Below, piece after piece: positions 31,876-41,282 of a stretch of DNA of 64,000 nt. Each line of letters begins with the position of its first letter. Within the stretch, counting starts at the first letter, position 1. This DNA comes from a virus, in the IMG/VR virus record IMGVR_UViG_3300020442_000007, positions 62,001 through 126,000 of that record. One strand, 5' to 3'. The position numbers and the translations under genes are program-made. The notes beneath the pieces were generated by a model. It had not been told where the DNA came from. It worked only from the letters and a program-made list of their open reading frames with translations, and did not search any database.

Positions 31876-32725
31876 TTTCAAACTCTTTATCTATTGCTCT
31901 ACCTAAACTAAATTTATTCATAACATGTACATTTGCATCTTCAACTGTAGCACCTACAAAACTTCCTCCACTTGTGTAATCACAAATAAATGTCATTTTA
32001 TTTCCATCTAGATTGTGTAACATATCTCCATCTGAAGCCATATACATATTTCCTGGCATAGTACGTGGCCAAGGACCTAGTTGAAATCCTTGCAATATAT
32101 GAATTGCAATGCTAAAAGCAAAATCATTTCTATAATTGTTATTAGGTATTTGATATATTAATCTATAATAGTTCCAATTGTCTTTTATGTGCTGTATTAA
32201 ATTAAAATACATTTGCATAAAGTCAGATTTCTTAAAATAAAATCCAGTAGCCCACCACATGTCTATTGAACGATCACTTATCCTATCAAATTTTTGTAAT
32301 CTTCTTAAAGTTTTTGCAACATCTGTTGGATGCCTATAAATCAAAAAATCTTGATCCATATTAAAACAATTTAATAATTGATTATTACAAATAATAAAAT
32401 CAACATCTAACACAATAGTTTCATCAAACGGAGTAAGATTGTAACAATCTGGTCTTGAATGATTTTTCCAAGCTAATTTTTTTGTACTATATACTCCGTC
32501 TAAAAAAATTCTTTTTTGTTCTGTATGGGTTATTGGTATTGGTAGAACTTGATCAATATACTTTTGATAGAAAGTGAAAGCTCTTTCGAGATATTCAGGA
32601 TTGTCTGTAACTAATGCTACAGGCAACTTCAAATGTTCTTTTATTTTCTTTGCACAAAAAACTGCTTGTTTTATATAATCTACTTCTAAATTGTTAAGTG
32701 CAAAGAGTAACACACCTTGCGTCAT
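31868..32725 (-). CDS. GT8-like glycosyltransferase (copy 1)
   Basis: A 285-residue protein. The start VLLFALNNLEVDYIKQAVFCAKKI closely parallels the copy at 31048 (CLLAQNNAEVDYIKQAYALATSI). The DxD word ETIVLDVDFIICNNQLL lies near residues 104-120, after NLTPFDET. Later segments (DMWWATGFYFKKSDFMQMYF) also parallel the other copy. This is a GT-A family transferase using a nucleotide sugar. It overlaps the small gene at 32722 by four bases, which is translated first from the promoter at 33095. Two neighbouring copies may add two different sugars. Confidence 0.75.
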   Translation of the reverse strand: MTQGVLLFALNNLEVDYIKQAVFCAKKIKEHLKLPVALVTDNPEYLERAFTFYQKYIDQVLPIPITHTEQKRIFLDGVYSTKKLAWKNHSRPDCYNLTPFDETIVLDVDFIICNNQLLNCFNMDQDFLIYRHPTDVAKTLRRLQKFDRISDRSIDMWWATGFYFKKSDFMQMYFNLIQHIKDNWNYYRLIYQIPNNNYRNDFAFSIAIHILQGFQLGPWPRTMPGNMYMASDGDMLHNLDGNKMTFICDYTSGGSFVGATVEDANVHVMNKFSLGRAIDKEFENE

Positions 32726-33069
32726 AAATTTAGAATGCCTTCAATTGTTCTAGTCTTTTTAAGCTCATTAAATTTTTGTAGATATGCATTTGCATTTGTA
32801 GAATAGATATTCAAAATTTCGTCTAAGAAATCTTGTAAATTTTCTATTTCTATAGGTGAATTATTATCATCTAATAAAATTGAACTGGATTGATTATTTT
32901 GTATTAAAGTATTACAAAAATTAATTAATTCTCTGTTTACATTAAATTTCCCACCATTTACATAATGTACACAATTTTCCAAAAATTTTTCATGTATAAG
33001 ATTACGCTGGTTATTTAACGTAATCATGTGATTAGAAAAATCTAGTGCTTTTTCTAGCCTATCGTCCAT
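32722..33069 (-). CDS. Small helical protein, first gene of the early operon
   Basis: A 115-residue, largely helical and acidic protein of unknown function. No motif is recognisable; the sequence has repeated Leu/Ile heptad-like spacing (ALDFSNHMITLNNQRNLIHEKF, then FLDEILNIYSTNANAYLQKF), so a coiled-coil or helical bundle is likely. CTTAAGGAG lies upstream of the ATG, giving a short normal leader of about 19 bases from the promoter at 33095. Being first in a host-promoter operon, it is produced early. It may be a regulator or adaptor for the transferases downstream, but this is a guess. Confidence 0.65.
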   Translation of the reverse strand: MDDRLEKALDFSNHMITLNNQRNLIHEKFLENCVHYVNGGKFNVNRELINFCNTLIQNNQSSSILLDDNNSPIEIENLQDFLDEILNIYSTNANAYLQKFNELKKTRTIEGILNL

Positions 33070-33094
33070 AGAATACTCCTTAAGTAATACTACT

Positions 33095-33123
33095 ATTATA
33101 TACTAAAAATTGCTTGTTGTCAA
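33095..33123 (-). promoter_or_regulatory. Perfect sigma-70 promoter driving the 13-kb early operon
   Basis: On the minus strand, TTGACA at 33118-33123 and TATAAT at 33095-33100, separated by 17 bases. The transcription start should be near 33088, leaving about 19 bases before the ATG at 33069 with a normal AAGGAG. It divides the late structural genes (upstream, 33137 on) from the early glycosyltransferase/radical SAM operon (downstream). Confidence 0.85.
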
Positions 33124-33136
33124 TGGTATAATTGGC

Positions 33137-34159
33137 TTATGCTATTCCTGAGCCAACGAACGCATATGTTGGTGTTGCTATAGAAATTGGACCGTTACAA
33201 CGGGTTTGTGACATGGTAAGATCTATGTCCAAATCTACTTGTTCATCTGTAAAAGGGTCGCCAGTATCAGCATCAGTCCATGAAAATTTGAAAGTAATAG
33301 TCCCATTATTATCATGTTTTGCTTCTACCTTTATACTGTTTTCTGCATACAATACATCAGATCCAAATTTTACAGCAATATCTTGATAACTTGTTGTTAA
33401 ATCTTCTGAACCAAACCCAGCTCCTACTGTTGCTGTTCCGGTTGTTGTAGTTGAACTATTTTTAAATGTTATGGTGCCAAAATTAGATAACATAGTTGCC
33501 CAATCTGCTGACTTAGTACCTGAACCATTTGAACCTGAAGTTGAAAATCTTATGTCTCCTCCAGTATTAAAAAAATGTCTTCTATGGTCATCACCGGTAG
33601 CAGTGACAGCACTACCATCATCATTCTTACATGTATATCCTCCAGCAAAAGTTACATTTACTTCTGCTGTAAGTGTAGTATTCCAACTAGATGTATATGA
33701 TGCTCCTGAAGTAGACGGCGTAATTTTTGATTCTAATACTAAGTGACTTGCAAACACTTGTTCAGGATCTGCTTCTATAGCTGTGAACGTTGGTCCAAAA
33801 TCATTTACGCCTTTATTAGCATCTGGATTTACAATAGTAAATGTATCTGTTGGATTGTCTCTCAACACCGTACTACCTGTACCAACATTTGATTCATCAG
33901 CACCGATAATATTACCACTTACTATTTCACCAATAGCAGTAGAAGTATTCAACTGATGTGCATGTATTAAATTTAAATCTGTTCTTAATCCAGCCCACTG
34001 AGCAGCTGTAATATCAGTAGTCCCAACTATTGCTGTGCCGGTGTTAGCCATAGCTACACCATATCCTCTTTTACCTGTGCCGATACCTAATATTGCATTG
34101 ACTCGTTGAACATAGTCATTGTACAAAGCCGCTTCAACATTAGATCCTACAGATGGCAT
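33137..34159 (-). CDS. Virion structural protein, tail/fibre-like (paralogue 1)
   Basis: A 340-residue protein. It shares with the protein at 34217 an N-terminal pattern of the kind YNDYVQRVNAILGIG (or FNGLQSRIETVLGQG), an L-rich AQW/THLQNLK region, and the striking RRHFFNTGGDIRF, SADWATMLSNFGTI words near residues 185-225. The C-terminus is beta-rich (IKVEAKHDNNGTITFKFSW). The fold and layout are typical of phage virion proteins. A late GATAAATAC lies 30 bases before the ATG. It is the last structural gene before the early operon. It may be a fibre or decoration subunit on the baseplate. Confidence 0.7.
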   Translation of the reverse strand: MPSVGSNVEAALYNDYVQRVNAILGIGTGKRGYGVAMANTGTAIVGTTDITAAQWAGLRTDLNLIHAHQLNTSTAIGEIVSGNIIGADESNVGTGSTVLRDNPTDTFTIVNPDANKGVNDFGPTFTAIEADPEQVFASHLVLESKITPSTSGASYTSSWNTTLTAEVNVTFAGGYTCKNDDGSAVTATGDDHRRHFFNTGGDIRFSTSGSNGSGTKSADWATMLSNFGTITFKNSSTTTTGTATVGAGFGSEDLTTSYQDIAVKFGSDVLYAENSIKVEAKHDNNGTITFKFSWTDADTGDPFTDEQVDLDIDLTMSQTRCNGPISIATPTYAFVGSGIA

Positions 34160-34188
34160 ATTTTTTCTCCATTATACGGTAATATAAT

Positions 34189-34197
34189 GTATTTATC
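34189..34197 (-). promoter_or_regulatory. Late promoter motif GATAAATAC
   Basis: On the minus strand, 30 bases before the ATG at 34159. The identical nonamer occurs at the same spacing before 36661 and before 41264, which argues for function. Confidence 0.65.
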
Positions 34198-34216
34198 GGA
34201 ATCTAAGGTAATTGTT

Positions 34217-35116
34217 TTATAGTTCTGACGTGTTGTTATACGTCGGAGAAGGAACAGATACATATGTTCCTGATGGTCGTCTGTGGGTGATTGAGCTTAA
34301 TATATCTCCAGTAACGTTTGGATCACCTCCGCCATCTGCGTTATCTTGAAATTGTACATCAAACTCTATTACATTATCAGCTAGTGTACGTGCATTTATT
34401 TGATACATGTTGTTATTGTAGTCATATGCTGTACCTAATTTATGAAATATTCTTTGTGAAGTACCTGTTAATTCAAAGTTACCAATAGCAGTTGGTACTC
34501 CTGATCCTGTTTGTGTAGTTGCATGTGATGCCATTGATATGGTTCCCATACCTGCTAACATAGATGCCCAATCAGAATCTTTTCCGCCGCTTCCGTTTGA
34601 AAGATTAGCTTGAAATCTTATTTGTCCGCCAGCATTGAAAAAATGACGTCTTGCGGCTGCATCAGTAAATGTCACAGTAAAAACATGAGTTATAGTACCA
34701 TTCCATTCAGATACTCTTGTGCTTTGTAATACTGATTCTACAGATGCTTGTGTATCATCACAAAGTTGTCTATCTGCTTCAAGACTGTTGACTAATGTGA
34801 GATAATCATTTATACCTTTTGAAGTATCTGTTGTACCGTCTTTATCAATAGATTCAGATGCACCTATTCTATCTGTTGGATTAATAAGTGCCAAACTTGT
34901 AACACTACCAGTTTGATGTGCTCTACATTTATCTATATCTGATTTTAAATTTTGTAAATGTGTTGCTGTAATGACTGTGTTGGCAGCAACAATTGAACTG
35001 CTTAGTGTCTGACCATATCCTGTATCTGCAAAGCCTTGGCCAAGAACAGTCTCAATTCTACTTTGCAAACCATTAAAGGTTGCAGCTGTAATTAGTTCTT
35101 GGGCGTTAACGGTCAT
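34217..35116 (-). CDS. Virion structural protein, tail/fibre-like (paralogue 2)
   Basis: A 299-residue paralogue of the protein at 33137, with the same RRHFFNAGGQIRF, SDWASMLAGMGTI words and a similar N-terminus (ELITAATFNGLQSRIETVLGQG). The two are adjacent, showing tandem duplication of a structural subunit. The C-terminus TYVSVPSPTYNNTSEL ends in an extended segment. A role in the tail or as a fibre is likely, since the fibre genes follow upstream. Start ATG at 35116 with an upstream GGAA-type site. Confidence 0.7.
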   Translation of the reverse strand: MTVNAQELITAATFNGLQSRIETVLGQGFADTGYGQTLSSSIVAANTVITATHLQNLKSDIDKCRAHQTGSVTSLALINPTDRIGASESIDKDGTTDTSKGINDYLTLVNSLEADRQLCDDTQASVESVLQSTRVSEWNGTITHVFTVTFTDAAARRHFFNAGGQIRFQANLSNGSGGKDSDWASMLAGMGTISMASHATTQTGSGVPTAIGNFELTGTSQRIFHKLGTAYDYNNNMYQINARTLADNVIEFDVQFQDNADGGGDPNVTGDILSSITHRRPSGTYVSVPSPTYNNTSEL

Positions 35117-35134
35117 AACGAGCGATTCCTATTT

Positions 35135-36661
35135 TTAAACTTTTAACACACATTCAACCAGCTTTTCATTTACATCTTCATTAGACTCTAATGCAATACC
35201 TACAATATCTCTGCCTTCTGAATCAGCTGATTGACATACACCATGATCTCCTACATATACAGGATCGCCCTTTTCTACTCTTCCTATAACACGAACTGGT
35301 ACTCTTCCTTTTAACGCTATTGGTTGTCCTTCACTTTCTGCATTCATAAGTAAAGCAGGTGAATCTGATATTACACCTATACAAATATTACTGCCAGAAG
35401 CAGGACCTGCTTCATGATCAGCATCTGTGCAAATTGCCATAGCTGTTCCTACTGCAAATTCTTTTTGAGTAGTGTACTTTTCTGCTAGGTCAGCATATTG
35501 TGCTTGTGTTGAAACACCAACAAAATAATTAGCTTTGAGTGAACCTGCTGGAATTGTTTGTGCGTTAATTACTTCTGATGTATTTGTACGTGTTGCTACA
35601 GTTCCGTTTGCAACTGTTTCTGAACCTGCTCTGTTTGTACCAGCAACAACGAGATTAGTTGCTTTTTCTGCAAGCCCTGTAAAGTTACTTGCATATACAT
35701 TATTAAATTGATGATCAGCAGTACCTAACGTCACAGTTTCTGTTGATATGCCATCGGCTGCCAAACCTGGGAAGACCGAGTTTGCTTGAATTTTCAAAGT
35801 ATTCTTTATAGATCCGCCTGTATCTTTAGCTCTGATAGTAATTAAAGTACCTATTTCGTTTGCAATTACTGCTTCATTACCATTTTCAACCTTAATTCTA
35901 AAATCATTTGAATCACCAACAGCTAAACCTACATCAGCAAATTCTGCAAGAGCAGTAAAGTTTGCATCTCCTGCTTTTAGATAAGCTGATGAATCAAATC
36001 CGCCTAACTTATCTGCGTTAGATGCTGTACCCCAATATCTAAAGTTTGTAGAAGTTACTCCTCCTGTAGCATTAACAGTATTTTTCAGTGTCATACCTTG
36101 TTTGACAACATCAAATCCTGCTATAGCATTTGTTGCATCTGTACTATCAATTGTAAACGCTTGATTAGACACAATCATCACAACTTCGTCGTTGATAATT
36201 GCTTTAATTATTGAACGAGAAACGCCAGCGTTATCATTTATTGTTGCACTCTTCCATTGTGTAAGAAGAGATCCTGCATCCTGTGGTCCAACTAAAACAA
36301 ATGTTGTTCCATTGAACGCATATAATTGTTCGTTAGCAGTATCCCACCAAAAATCACCTTCTGTTAGTCCTGCTGGTTCTGTAGCACTTACTTCTGCGCC
36401 ACCTGTTGTACGGAATTTTGTTCCATCATAAAACTTTAACTTCTTAGTCGAACTATCAAACCAAATTTGCCCTGAAATTGCTTTAGGAGGTGCTGATGTT
36501 CCTGAAAAGTTTTCTAATAGGAAAACAAAATTTTCATTCTGTATTTCTCCGTATCCGGCATAATTCTTACCAACTAATTTTAAGTCAGTAGTTTGGTCAA
36601 TGGTTCCATCTTCGACAACTGTAAGTTGAGAATTATTATATCTGTCAATTGTGTATGCCAT
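35135..36661 (-). CDS. Virion structural / tail fibre protein (paralogue 1 of 3)
   Basis: A 508-residue protein starting MAYTIDRYNNSQLTVVEDG. The N-terminal module is shared with the two proteins upstream: a line like GQIWFDSSTKKLKFYDGTKF followed by EGDFWWDTANEQLYAFNG. It is the attachment domain; repeated WFD/YDG words suggest a beta-propeller-like or fibre N-terminal structure. The C-terminus (AQYADLAEKYTTQKEFAVGT, then VPVRVIGRVEKGDPVYVGD) is a beta domain I associate with phage tail-spike ends. A late GATAAATAC lies 34 bases before the ATG. This is the shortest of the three. Confidence 0.75.
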   Translation of the reverse strand: MAYTIDRYNNSQLTVVEDGTIDQTTDLKLVGKNYAGYGEIQNENFVFLLENFSGTSAPPKAISGQIWFDSSTKKLKFYDGTKFRTTGGAEVSATEPAGLTEGDFWWDTANEQLYAFNGTTFVLVGPQDAGSLLTQWKSATINDNAGVSRSIIKAIINDEVVMIVSNQAFTIDSTDATNAIAGFDVVKQGMTLKNTVNATGGVTSTNFRYWGTASNADKLGGFDSSAYLKAGDANFTALAEFADVGLAVGDSNDFRIKVENGNEAVIANEIGTLITIRAKDTGGSIKNTLKIQANSVFPGLAADGISTETVTLGTADHQFNNVYASNFTGLAEKATNLVVAGTNRAGSETVANGTVATRTNTSEVINAQTIPAGSLKANYFVGVSTQAQYADLAEKYTTQKEFAVGTAMAICTDADHEAGPASGSNICIGVISDSPALLMNAESEGQPIALKGRVPVRVIGRVEKGDPVYVGDHGVCQSADSEGRDIVGIALESNEDVNEKLVECVLKV

Positions 36662-36694
36662 TTTTATTAACCCCTAATATGCATTATATTAATA

Positions 36695-36703
36695 GTATTT
36701 ATC
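36695..36703 (-). promoter_or_regulatory. Late promoter motif GATAAATAC
   Basis: On the minus strand, 34 bases upstream of the ATG at 36661, in the short gap before the stop of the neighbouring fibre gene. Confidence 0.65.
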
Positions 36704-36707
36704 AGCA

Positions 36708-38621
36708 TTACGGATAATTAGTCGTACTACCATGTGACCAAGTAGTCCCATTACTAGTAAAAGTCATTGTATATCTTGTCGGTGTAATGGTTGCTGAACC
36801 TGACACACCTGCCGCATCTACTGCTAAATCTTGCATCACAGACGTCGAAGACGCTACATTGTCTTTATCTACTGCTATATACGACTTATTAAGTGCCGCA
36901 GACAGCAATCCCTGGCTAATATTAATACTTGCACCTGCATAGTTTGTGCAATGTACAGTGGCTATTGCCCCGTTTTTTGTATTTGCAGGATACAATGTTT
37001 GTAAAACTGCAATTACATCATTTACTGGTCCGTTTCCTACTCCTCCAGCGTTAGGATTTGAAAAACCTGTAATATCTAATGCTAACCCTACATTTTCTGA
37101 ATCAATAGTAGTATCAACATAATTCTTTGTTGCAACTCCTTGTGCTGCTACTGGGTCAACAACACCTGTTATTTTTTGTGTGTTTATTGTAATATCACCT
37201 GATGATACTACATTTAATCCCCCGCCTGTAACAGTAATTGTTGAACCATCTAAATTGATGTTGTCAATATCGATAGCACCTAATGTTCCTATATTTACAA
37301 GTCCTGTTGCTGTTGTGACTGTAGAAGCAAGTTCTGTTTTTGTTAAAACTGAAGTTCCATCAATTTTAAAAGCAGGATCAGGATTTATTGCATTAGTTGT
37401 TAAATCAACATTTTGATTAAATGTCCAACTATTTGTTGCATCATACCATAATATATCCTTACTGCCATCAATAGAACGCAGAATTATACCACCACCATCA
37501 ACAGCGGCGTCATTTGCTTGAGTGCTATCGCTTTGTAAACCTAATTCAATATTTTTATCTTCTACACGTAAAGTTGTTGTATCTAAAAATGTTGTATCAC
37601 CTGATACAAGTAAATTTCCACCTACTGTAACATTGCCTGAAAATTTTCCTGCTCCAACTACGTCTAATTCAACAGTAGGAGTATCATTGAAAACGCCTAC
37701 CCTTTCATTAGTTGCATCAATAATGATTCCTGAAATATAAGCATTTCCTTTTCTTACTTTTAAGTTTATATCAGTATTTGCTTGTTGTGCTTCTAATTCT
37801 AATTGATTTGTTCCAGAATTTACTTTTAATATTCCGTATTCGATATCACCTACACCTACTGCTAGTCCTGCTTGATTTTTTACGGATAATTTTCCTGTTG
37901 TCTGTGTTGCACCTACTGCACTCATAAAACTTGCAGTATTAAATTTTGCACCTGATCCGTCTATCAAACTTTCTGCTGATTCTGCAATACCAAAATATTT
38001 AAAATCTGCAGCGATAGGGTTGAATCCTTTTTTGAATAATTGGCGTTTTGGAACTTGAGTGTCGTTGGCATCTTGTGGATATCCAGGAATTCCATTTACA
38101 AGTTCCACAAAATATTGACTGTCAGCAAATACACCAACTAATGTACCGCCAATGAATAATTTTAATGCAGTTCTTGTTACGTTTACAGAGTCAATTACAG
38201 ATTGAACTTCGAATCCAGTTTTTTGTTGACCAGCTTGATATGGTGGTCCTGCTAAAACTAATTCAGATCCATCAAAGAAATACAGCTGATTATTTTTACT
38301 ATCAATCCACAGATCTCCCGCTACCATTGTAGGTTGTGAAGCTGAAACAATAGGTCCTCCTGCAGATTTAAAAGCAGTACCATTATATATTTTTAATCTT
38401 TGCTCTTGAGTGTCAAACCAAAGCTGGCCAGTTATTGGTGTATTTGGTGCAGTAGTGCTAGAAAAATTTTCTAGCAACTTTACAAAATTTTCATTAAATG
38501 CTTCACCAAAACCTGTGTAGTTTCTACCTACTAAAGTTAAACTAGAAGTACTTACATCAATTTGTCCATCAACTAAATCTACAAGTAAGTCACCATTTGT
38601 TTTATTAATTCTATAACTCAT
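36708..38621 (-). CDS. Virion structural / tail fibre protein (paralogue 2 of 3)
   Basis: A 637-residue protein. The N-terminal module resembles the other two (TLVGRNYTGFGEAFNENFV, GQLWFDTQEQRLKIYNGTAF, GDLWIDSKNNQLYFFDG). The middle carries fibre-type repeats (GKFSGNVTVGGNLLVSGDTT) ending with NKNIELGLQSD, and the C-terminus IALDITGFSNPNA, then VIAVLQTLYPANT, is a beta domain different from those of the neighbours. The start ATG overlaps the upstream stop by one base (TAATG). Likely a fibre or adhesin with a unique tip; the paralogues may recognise different receptor forms. Confidence 0.75.
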   Translation of the reverse strand: MSYRINKTNGDLLVDLVDGQIDVSTSSLTLVGRNYTGFGEAFNENFVKLLENFSSTTAPNTPITGQLWFDTQEQRLKIYNGTAFKSAGGPIVSASQPTMVAGDLWIDSKNNQLYFFDGSELVLAGPPYQAGQQKTGFEVQSVIDSVNVTRTALKLFIGGTLVGVFADSQYFVELVNGIPGYPQDANDTQVPKRQLFKKGFNPIAADFKYFGIAESAESLIDGSGAKFNTASFMSAVGATQTTGKLSVKNQAGLAVGVGDIEYGILKVNSGTNQLELEAQQANTDINLKVRKGNAYISGIIIDATNERVGVFNDTPTVELDVVGAGKFSGNVTVGGNLLVSGDTTFLDTTTLRVEDKNIELGLQSDSTQANDAAVDGGGIILRSIDGSKDILWYDATNSWTFNQNVDLTTNAINPDPAFKIDGTSVLTKTELASTVTTATGLVNIGTLGAIDIDNINLDGSTITVTGGGLNVVSSGDITINTQKITGVVDPVAAQGVATKNYVDTTIDSENVGLALDITGFSNPNAGGVGNGPVNDVIAVLQTLYPANTKNGAIATVHCTNYAGASINISQGLLSAALNKSYIAVDKDNVASSTSVMQDLAVDAAGVSGSATITPTRYTMTFTSNGTTWSHGSTTNYP

Positions 38622-40645
38622 TATGTACTCCTACCAGTGTAGATTATGTAATTTATAATTAAATGCGGATTCATTAAATTTAAAGGTTGTCCAACGGCAG
38701 AATCAGATTCAATTCCTCCACTGTTTGGAAGATATTGTCCGCCATTAGTAGCAGTTGGCCCATCACCTCTAAAGGCTCCTGTGTCTGTTGTAGGCGCTGC
38801 TAAATCATTTATTGCATAAAACTGTGTTAAAGCATCACCACGTAGATCGTGCTTGTGATCTGGCAAATTAGTAACTTGAATATTTGTTTTTTCTTGTCCG
38901 TCTTGTGAACCCATAATATCAGCAGATTCGTCTGTAATAACATTTGCACTAGTTCCGCCCATGTTATCTTTACCTACAGTAGTCCTACCTCTTAAATCAG
39001 GAACTTTAAAAAATCCTGTCGTAACAGATGCTTCAGCACCAAAATTATAACCTATTGCAGCAAACAGCAAAGTATAATCTGAAATTCTATATTCAGTACC
39101 GTCACACATTAACCAATCTTGTGGTGCAGTATTTCCTCCATAAGCCATCATAACACCAGCTGGATTAGTTGCTACTGAAGCAAATAAATTTGCCCTAGAA
39201 ATTTTAGCTAATCCTGTTGCACCTGTAACTCTGTTTAACAAAAATTCGTCGTCTGCTTGTGAACTTACAGTAGCACTTTTACCACCAATAATTGTGTTAC
39301 TAATTACTGCATTAAAAGTTTTTGTAGATCCTCCAGTTTGACCATCAAATGTAAATGCTGGGGCTGTAACATCTCCCGCTAATTGAAATGAAGTTGCAGA
39401 AGTAAGTTTATCTGCAGAGCCTGCTCTACCAGACACAGTACCACTTACATTACCTACTAAGTTTCCTGTAAATGCTGTTGAATAAATGTTTTTCCATTTA
39501 ATAGCATCTGTGCCTAAATTATATGTGTTATGTGCAAGCGGCATAATATCTGTTAATGTGCTTGTACCTGCAACATTTAAAGTACCACCTGCATGTACAT
39601 TTTTTGCTACACCGATACCACCCTTAGTTACAATAGAACCTGTGCCTATAGTTTCACTTTGTGTTGTTGAATCTATTGAAGCTGTACCGCTTGCTTTGAT
39701 ATTTCCTGTTACGTCAAGTGCTTCGTCTGGTGCAGTATTATTGATACCTACTCTTAGATTTGAATCTACTCTTAATACAGTAGTTAAAATGCCGTTATTT
39801 TTTACTCTTATATCAATATTAGAACCTTCAATCTGATGTTGAATAACTCCTGCAGATCCTTCAATACCAATGTTTAATTCTGCATTCAGTCCATAATTGA
39901 TTCCTGTATTATTTTGAATATTGATTGGATAATTTGTTGTACTAACAACATCTGCTCTTAAGAAATTTGATGCAGCGATAGCAGAACCTGCTACTACTAA
40001 ACTTTCTGCTTTTTCGCTTATGCCTCTATATTTTAAACTACCTGCTCCTGTAATATCTTTATCACTTAAATTAATTCCTGGCGATATTGTCGAAAAGCCT
40101 TCAATAGCTGTTTTAGGAGTAAACGAATTTGTACTTATAATTGCGGCAGGTTTAGATAGTACATCAAGTTGTATTACTGTGTAGGATACATTATCTGTAC
40201 CTATAATATTAGCTGGTGTTACTCCAGTTGCTAAACCGTCACTAAATTCAGGACCAATAAGAACCCAACCAGAACCAGAAAACAAATATAATTGTTGATT
40301 ATCAGTATCAACCCATAAATCACCAAGTTGTGATGCTGATACATCAGGTGCAGAAACTGCTTTTTTAATTCCTGCTGCAGATACCCAGTTAGTGCCATCG
40401 TAAACTTTTAGCGTTTCAGAGCCTGCTGTATTATCGTACCATAACTGTCCTTCTACACCATTACTAGGTGCAGTATTAAAAGCAAAATTTTCTAATAGAT
40501 GTAAAAAATTTGTTGCAATGGCGCTACCGTATGCAGTAGTATTTCTACCAGGCAACCGTAAAGATGTAGTAGTATTTAATGTGTTATCTTCTAATACTAT
40601 TGTGCCTTTATTAGCGGCATCTGTGTATGAAATAGTATACGCCAT
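38621..40645 (-). CDS. Tail fibre protein with phage tail collar domain (paralogue 3 of 3)
   Basis: A 674-residue protein, the longest of the three paralogues. N-terminal attachment module: LRLPGRNTTAYGSAIATNFL, GQLWYDNTAGSETLKVYDG, GDLWVDTDNQQLYLFSG. The C-terminal quarter has the tail collar domain: PAGVMMAYGGNTAPQDWLMC (near residues 497-516), RISDYTLLFAAIGYNFG, and FFKVPDLRGRTTVGKDN, followed by a His-rich VTNLPDHKHDLRG, as in T4 gp12-type short fibres and other collar fibres. It therefore probably contacts the host cell surface. It ends overlapping the next gene by one base. Confidence 0.85.
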   Translation of the reverse strand: MAYTISYTDAANKGTIVLEDNTLNTTTSLRLPGRNTTAYGSAIATNFLHLLENFAFNTAPSNGVEGQLWYDNTAGSETLKVYDGTNWVSAAGIKKAVSAPDVSASQLGDLWVDTDNQQLYLFSGSGWVLIGPEFSDGLATGVTPANIIGTDNVSYTVIQLDVLSKPAAIISTNSFTPKTAIEGFSTISPGINLSDKDITGAGSLKYRGISEKAESLVVAGSAIAASNFLRADVVSTTNYPINIQNNTGINYGLNAELNIGIEGSAGVIQHQIEGSNIDIRVKNNGILTTVLRVDSNLRVGINNTAPDEALDVTGNIKASGTASIDSTTQSETIGTGSIVTKGGIGVAKNVHAGGTLNVAGTSTLTDIMPLAHNTYNLGTDAIKWKNIYSTAFTGNLVGNVSGTVSGRAGSADKLTSATSFQLAGDVTAPAFTFDGQTGGSTKTFNAVISNTIIGGKSATVSSQADDEFLLNRVTGATGLAKISRANLFASVATNPAGVMMAYGGNTAPQDWLMCDGTEYRISDYTLLFAAIGYNFGAEASVTTGFFKVPDLRGRTTVGKDNMGGTSANVITDESADIMGSQDGQEKTNIQVTNLPDHKHDLRGDALTQFYAINDLAAPTTDTGAFRGDGPTATNGGQYLPNSGGIESDSAVGQPLNLMNPHLIINYIIYTGRST

Positions 40646-40649
40646 CTAT

Positions 40650-41264
40650 CTACGCCTCATTAAAACCAGTTAAACTTTGTACTCTAACTGTGTAGTCAAT
40701 TTGTATTAGTCTATTAAGAGACTTTTGTACAGGATGGAAAATTACATGTGTCAGTAATCTACCTGCGCCATCAGCTGAATATGCCTTAAGTCCTAATTCA
40801 TCAAAAACATATAAACTAGATCCATCAGTTGCAGTATCATATGCATCTTGCCCACTAGGCTCACTATAATCTAGCAAACATGTAACTAAAACATCTGTGT
40901 AGTTTGTACCACTTACGTGTCTTGTTTCAATTTTATTTCTGACAGGATCTAAATTATTAACACTACGATCATCTACTACTTTAGTATGTGTTTGATTATA
41001 TAAACTTGCATTTGTGCCTGTTGAATTTGGTGTTAAGTATGTAATAATTCCAGTAGGATCAACACTTGTACCACCATTTCCAAAACTCATTTCATATATC
41101 CAACCTGCACCTCCGTTGCCTATGCTTTCTGCAAGACTTAAACTCATATTTTCATAATGGATTGCATTACGCTTATCTACAAACGTATGATTAGACTCTG
41201 GATCGTGGATTTTGATGTGTCCTTGTATCAAAACTCCGCTCATATCATGTAAATTGTCTGTCAT
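40650..41264 (-). CDS. Virion structural protein, small (204 aa)
   Basis: I place the start at the ATG at 41264 (protein begins MTDNLHDMSG), because a late-type GATAAATAC (41283-41291) and AGGA (41272-41275) lie immediately upstream, whereas a longer reading to 41306 would put the promoter inside the gene and needs a TTG-type start. The protein has SHTFVDKRNAIHYENMSLS, then GTSVDPTGIITYLTPNS and SLNRLIQIDYTVRVQSL. It is beta-rich, without catalytic motifs. Its position between the giant baseplate protein and the fibres fits a baseplate-fibre connector. I recall similar genes in marine T4-like phages. Confidence 0.75.
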   Translation of the reverse strand: MTDNLHDMSGVLIQGHIKIHDPESNHTFVDKRNAIHYENMSLSLAESIGNGGAGWIYEMSFGNGGTSVDPTGIITYLTPNSTGTNASLYNQTHTKVVDDRSVNNLDPVRNKIETRHVSGTNYTDVLVTCLLDYSEPSGQDAYDTATDGSSLYVFDELGLKAYSADGAGRLLTHVIFHPVQKSLNRLIQIDYTVRVQSLTGFNEA

Positions 41265-41282
41265 ATTATTTTTCCTGTCATT

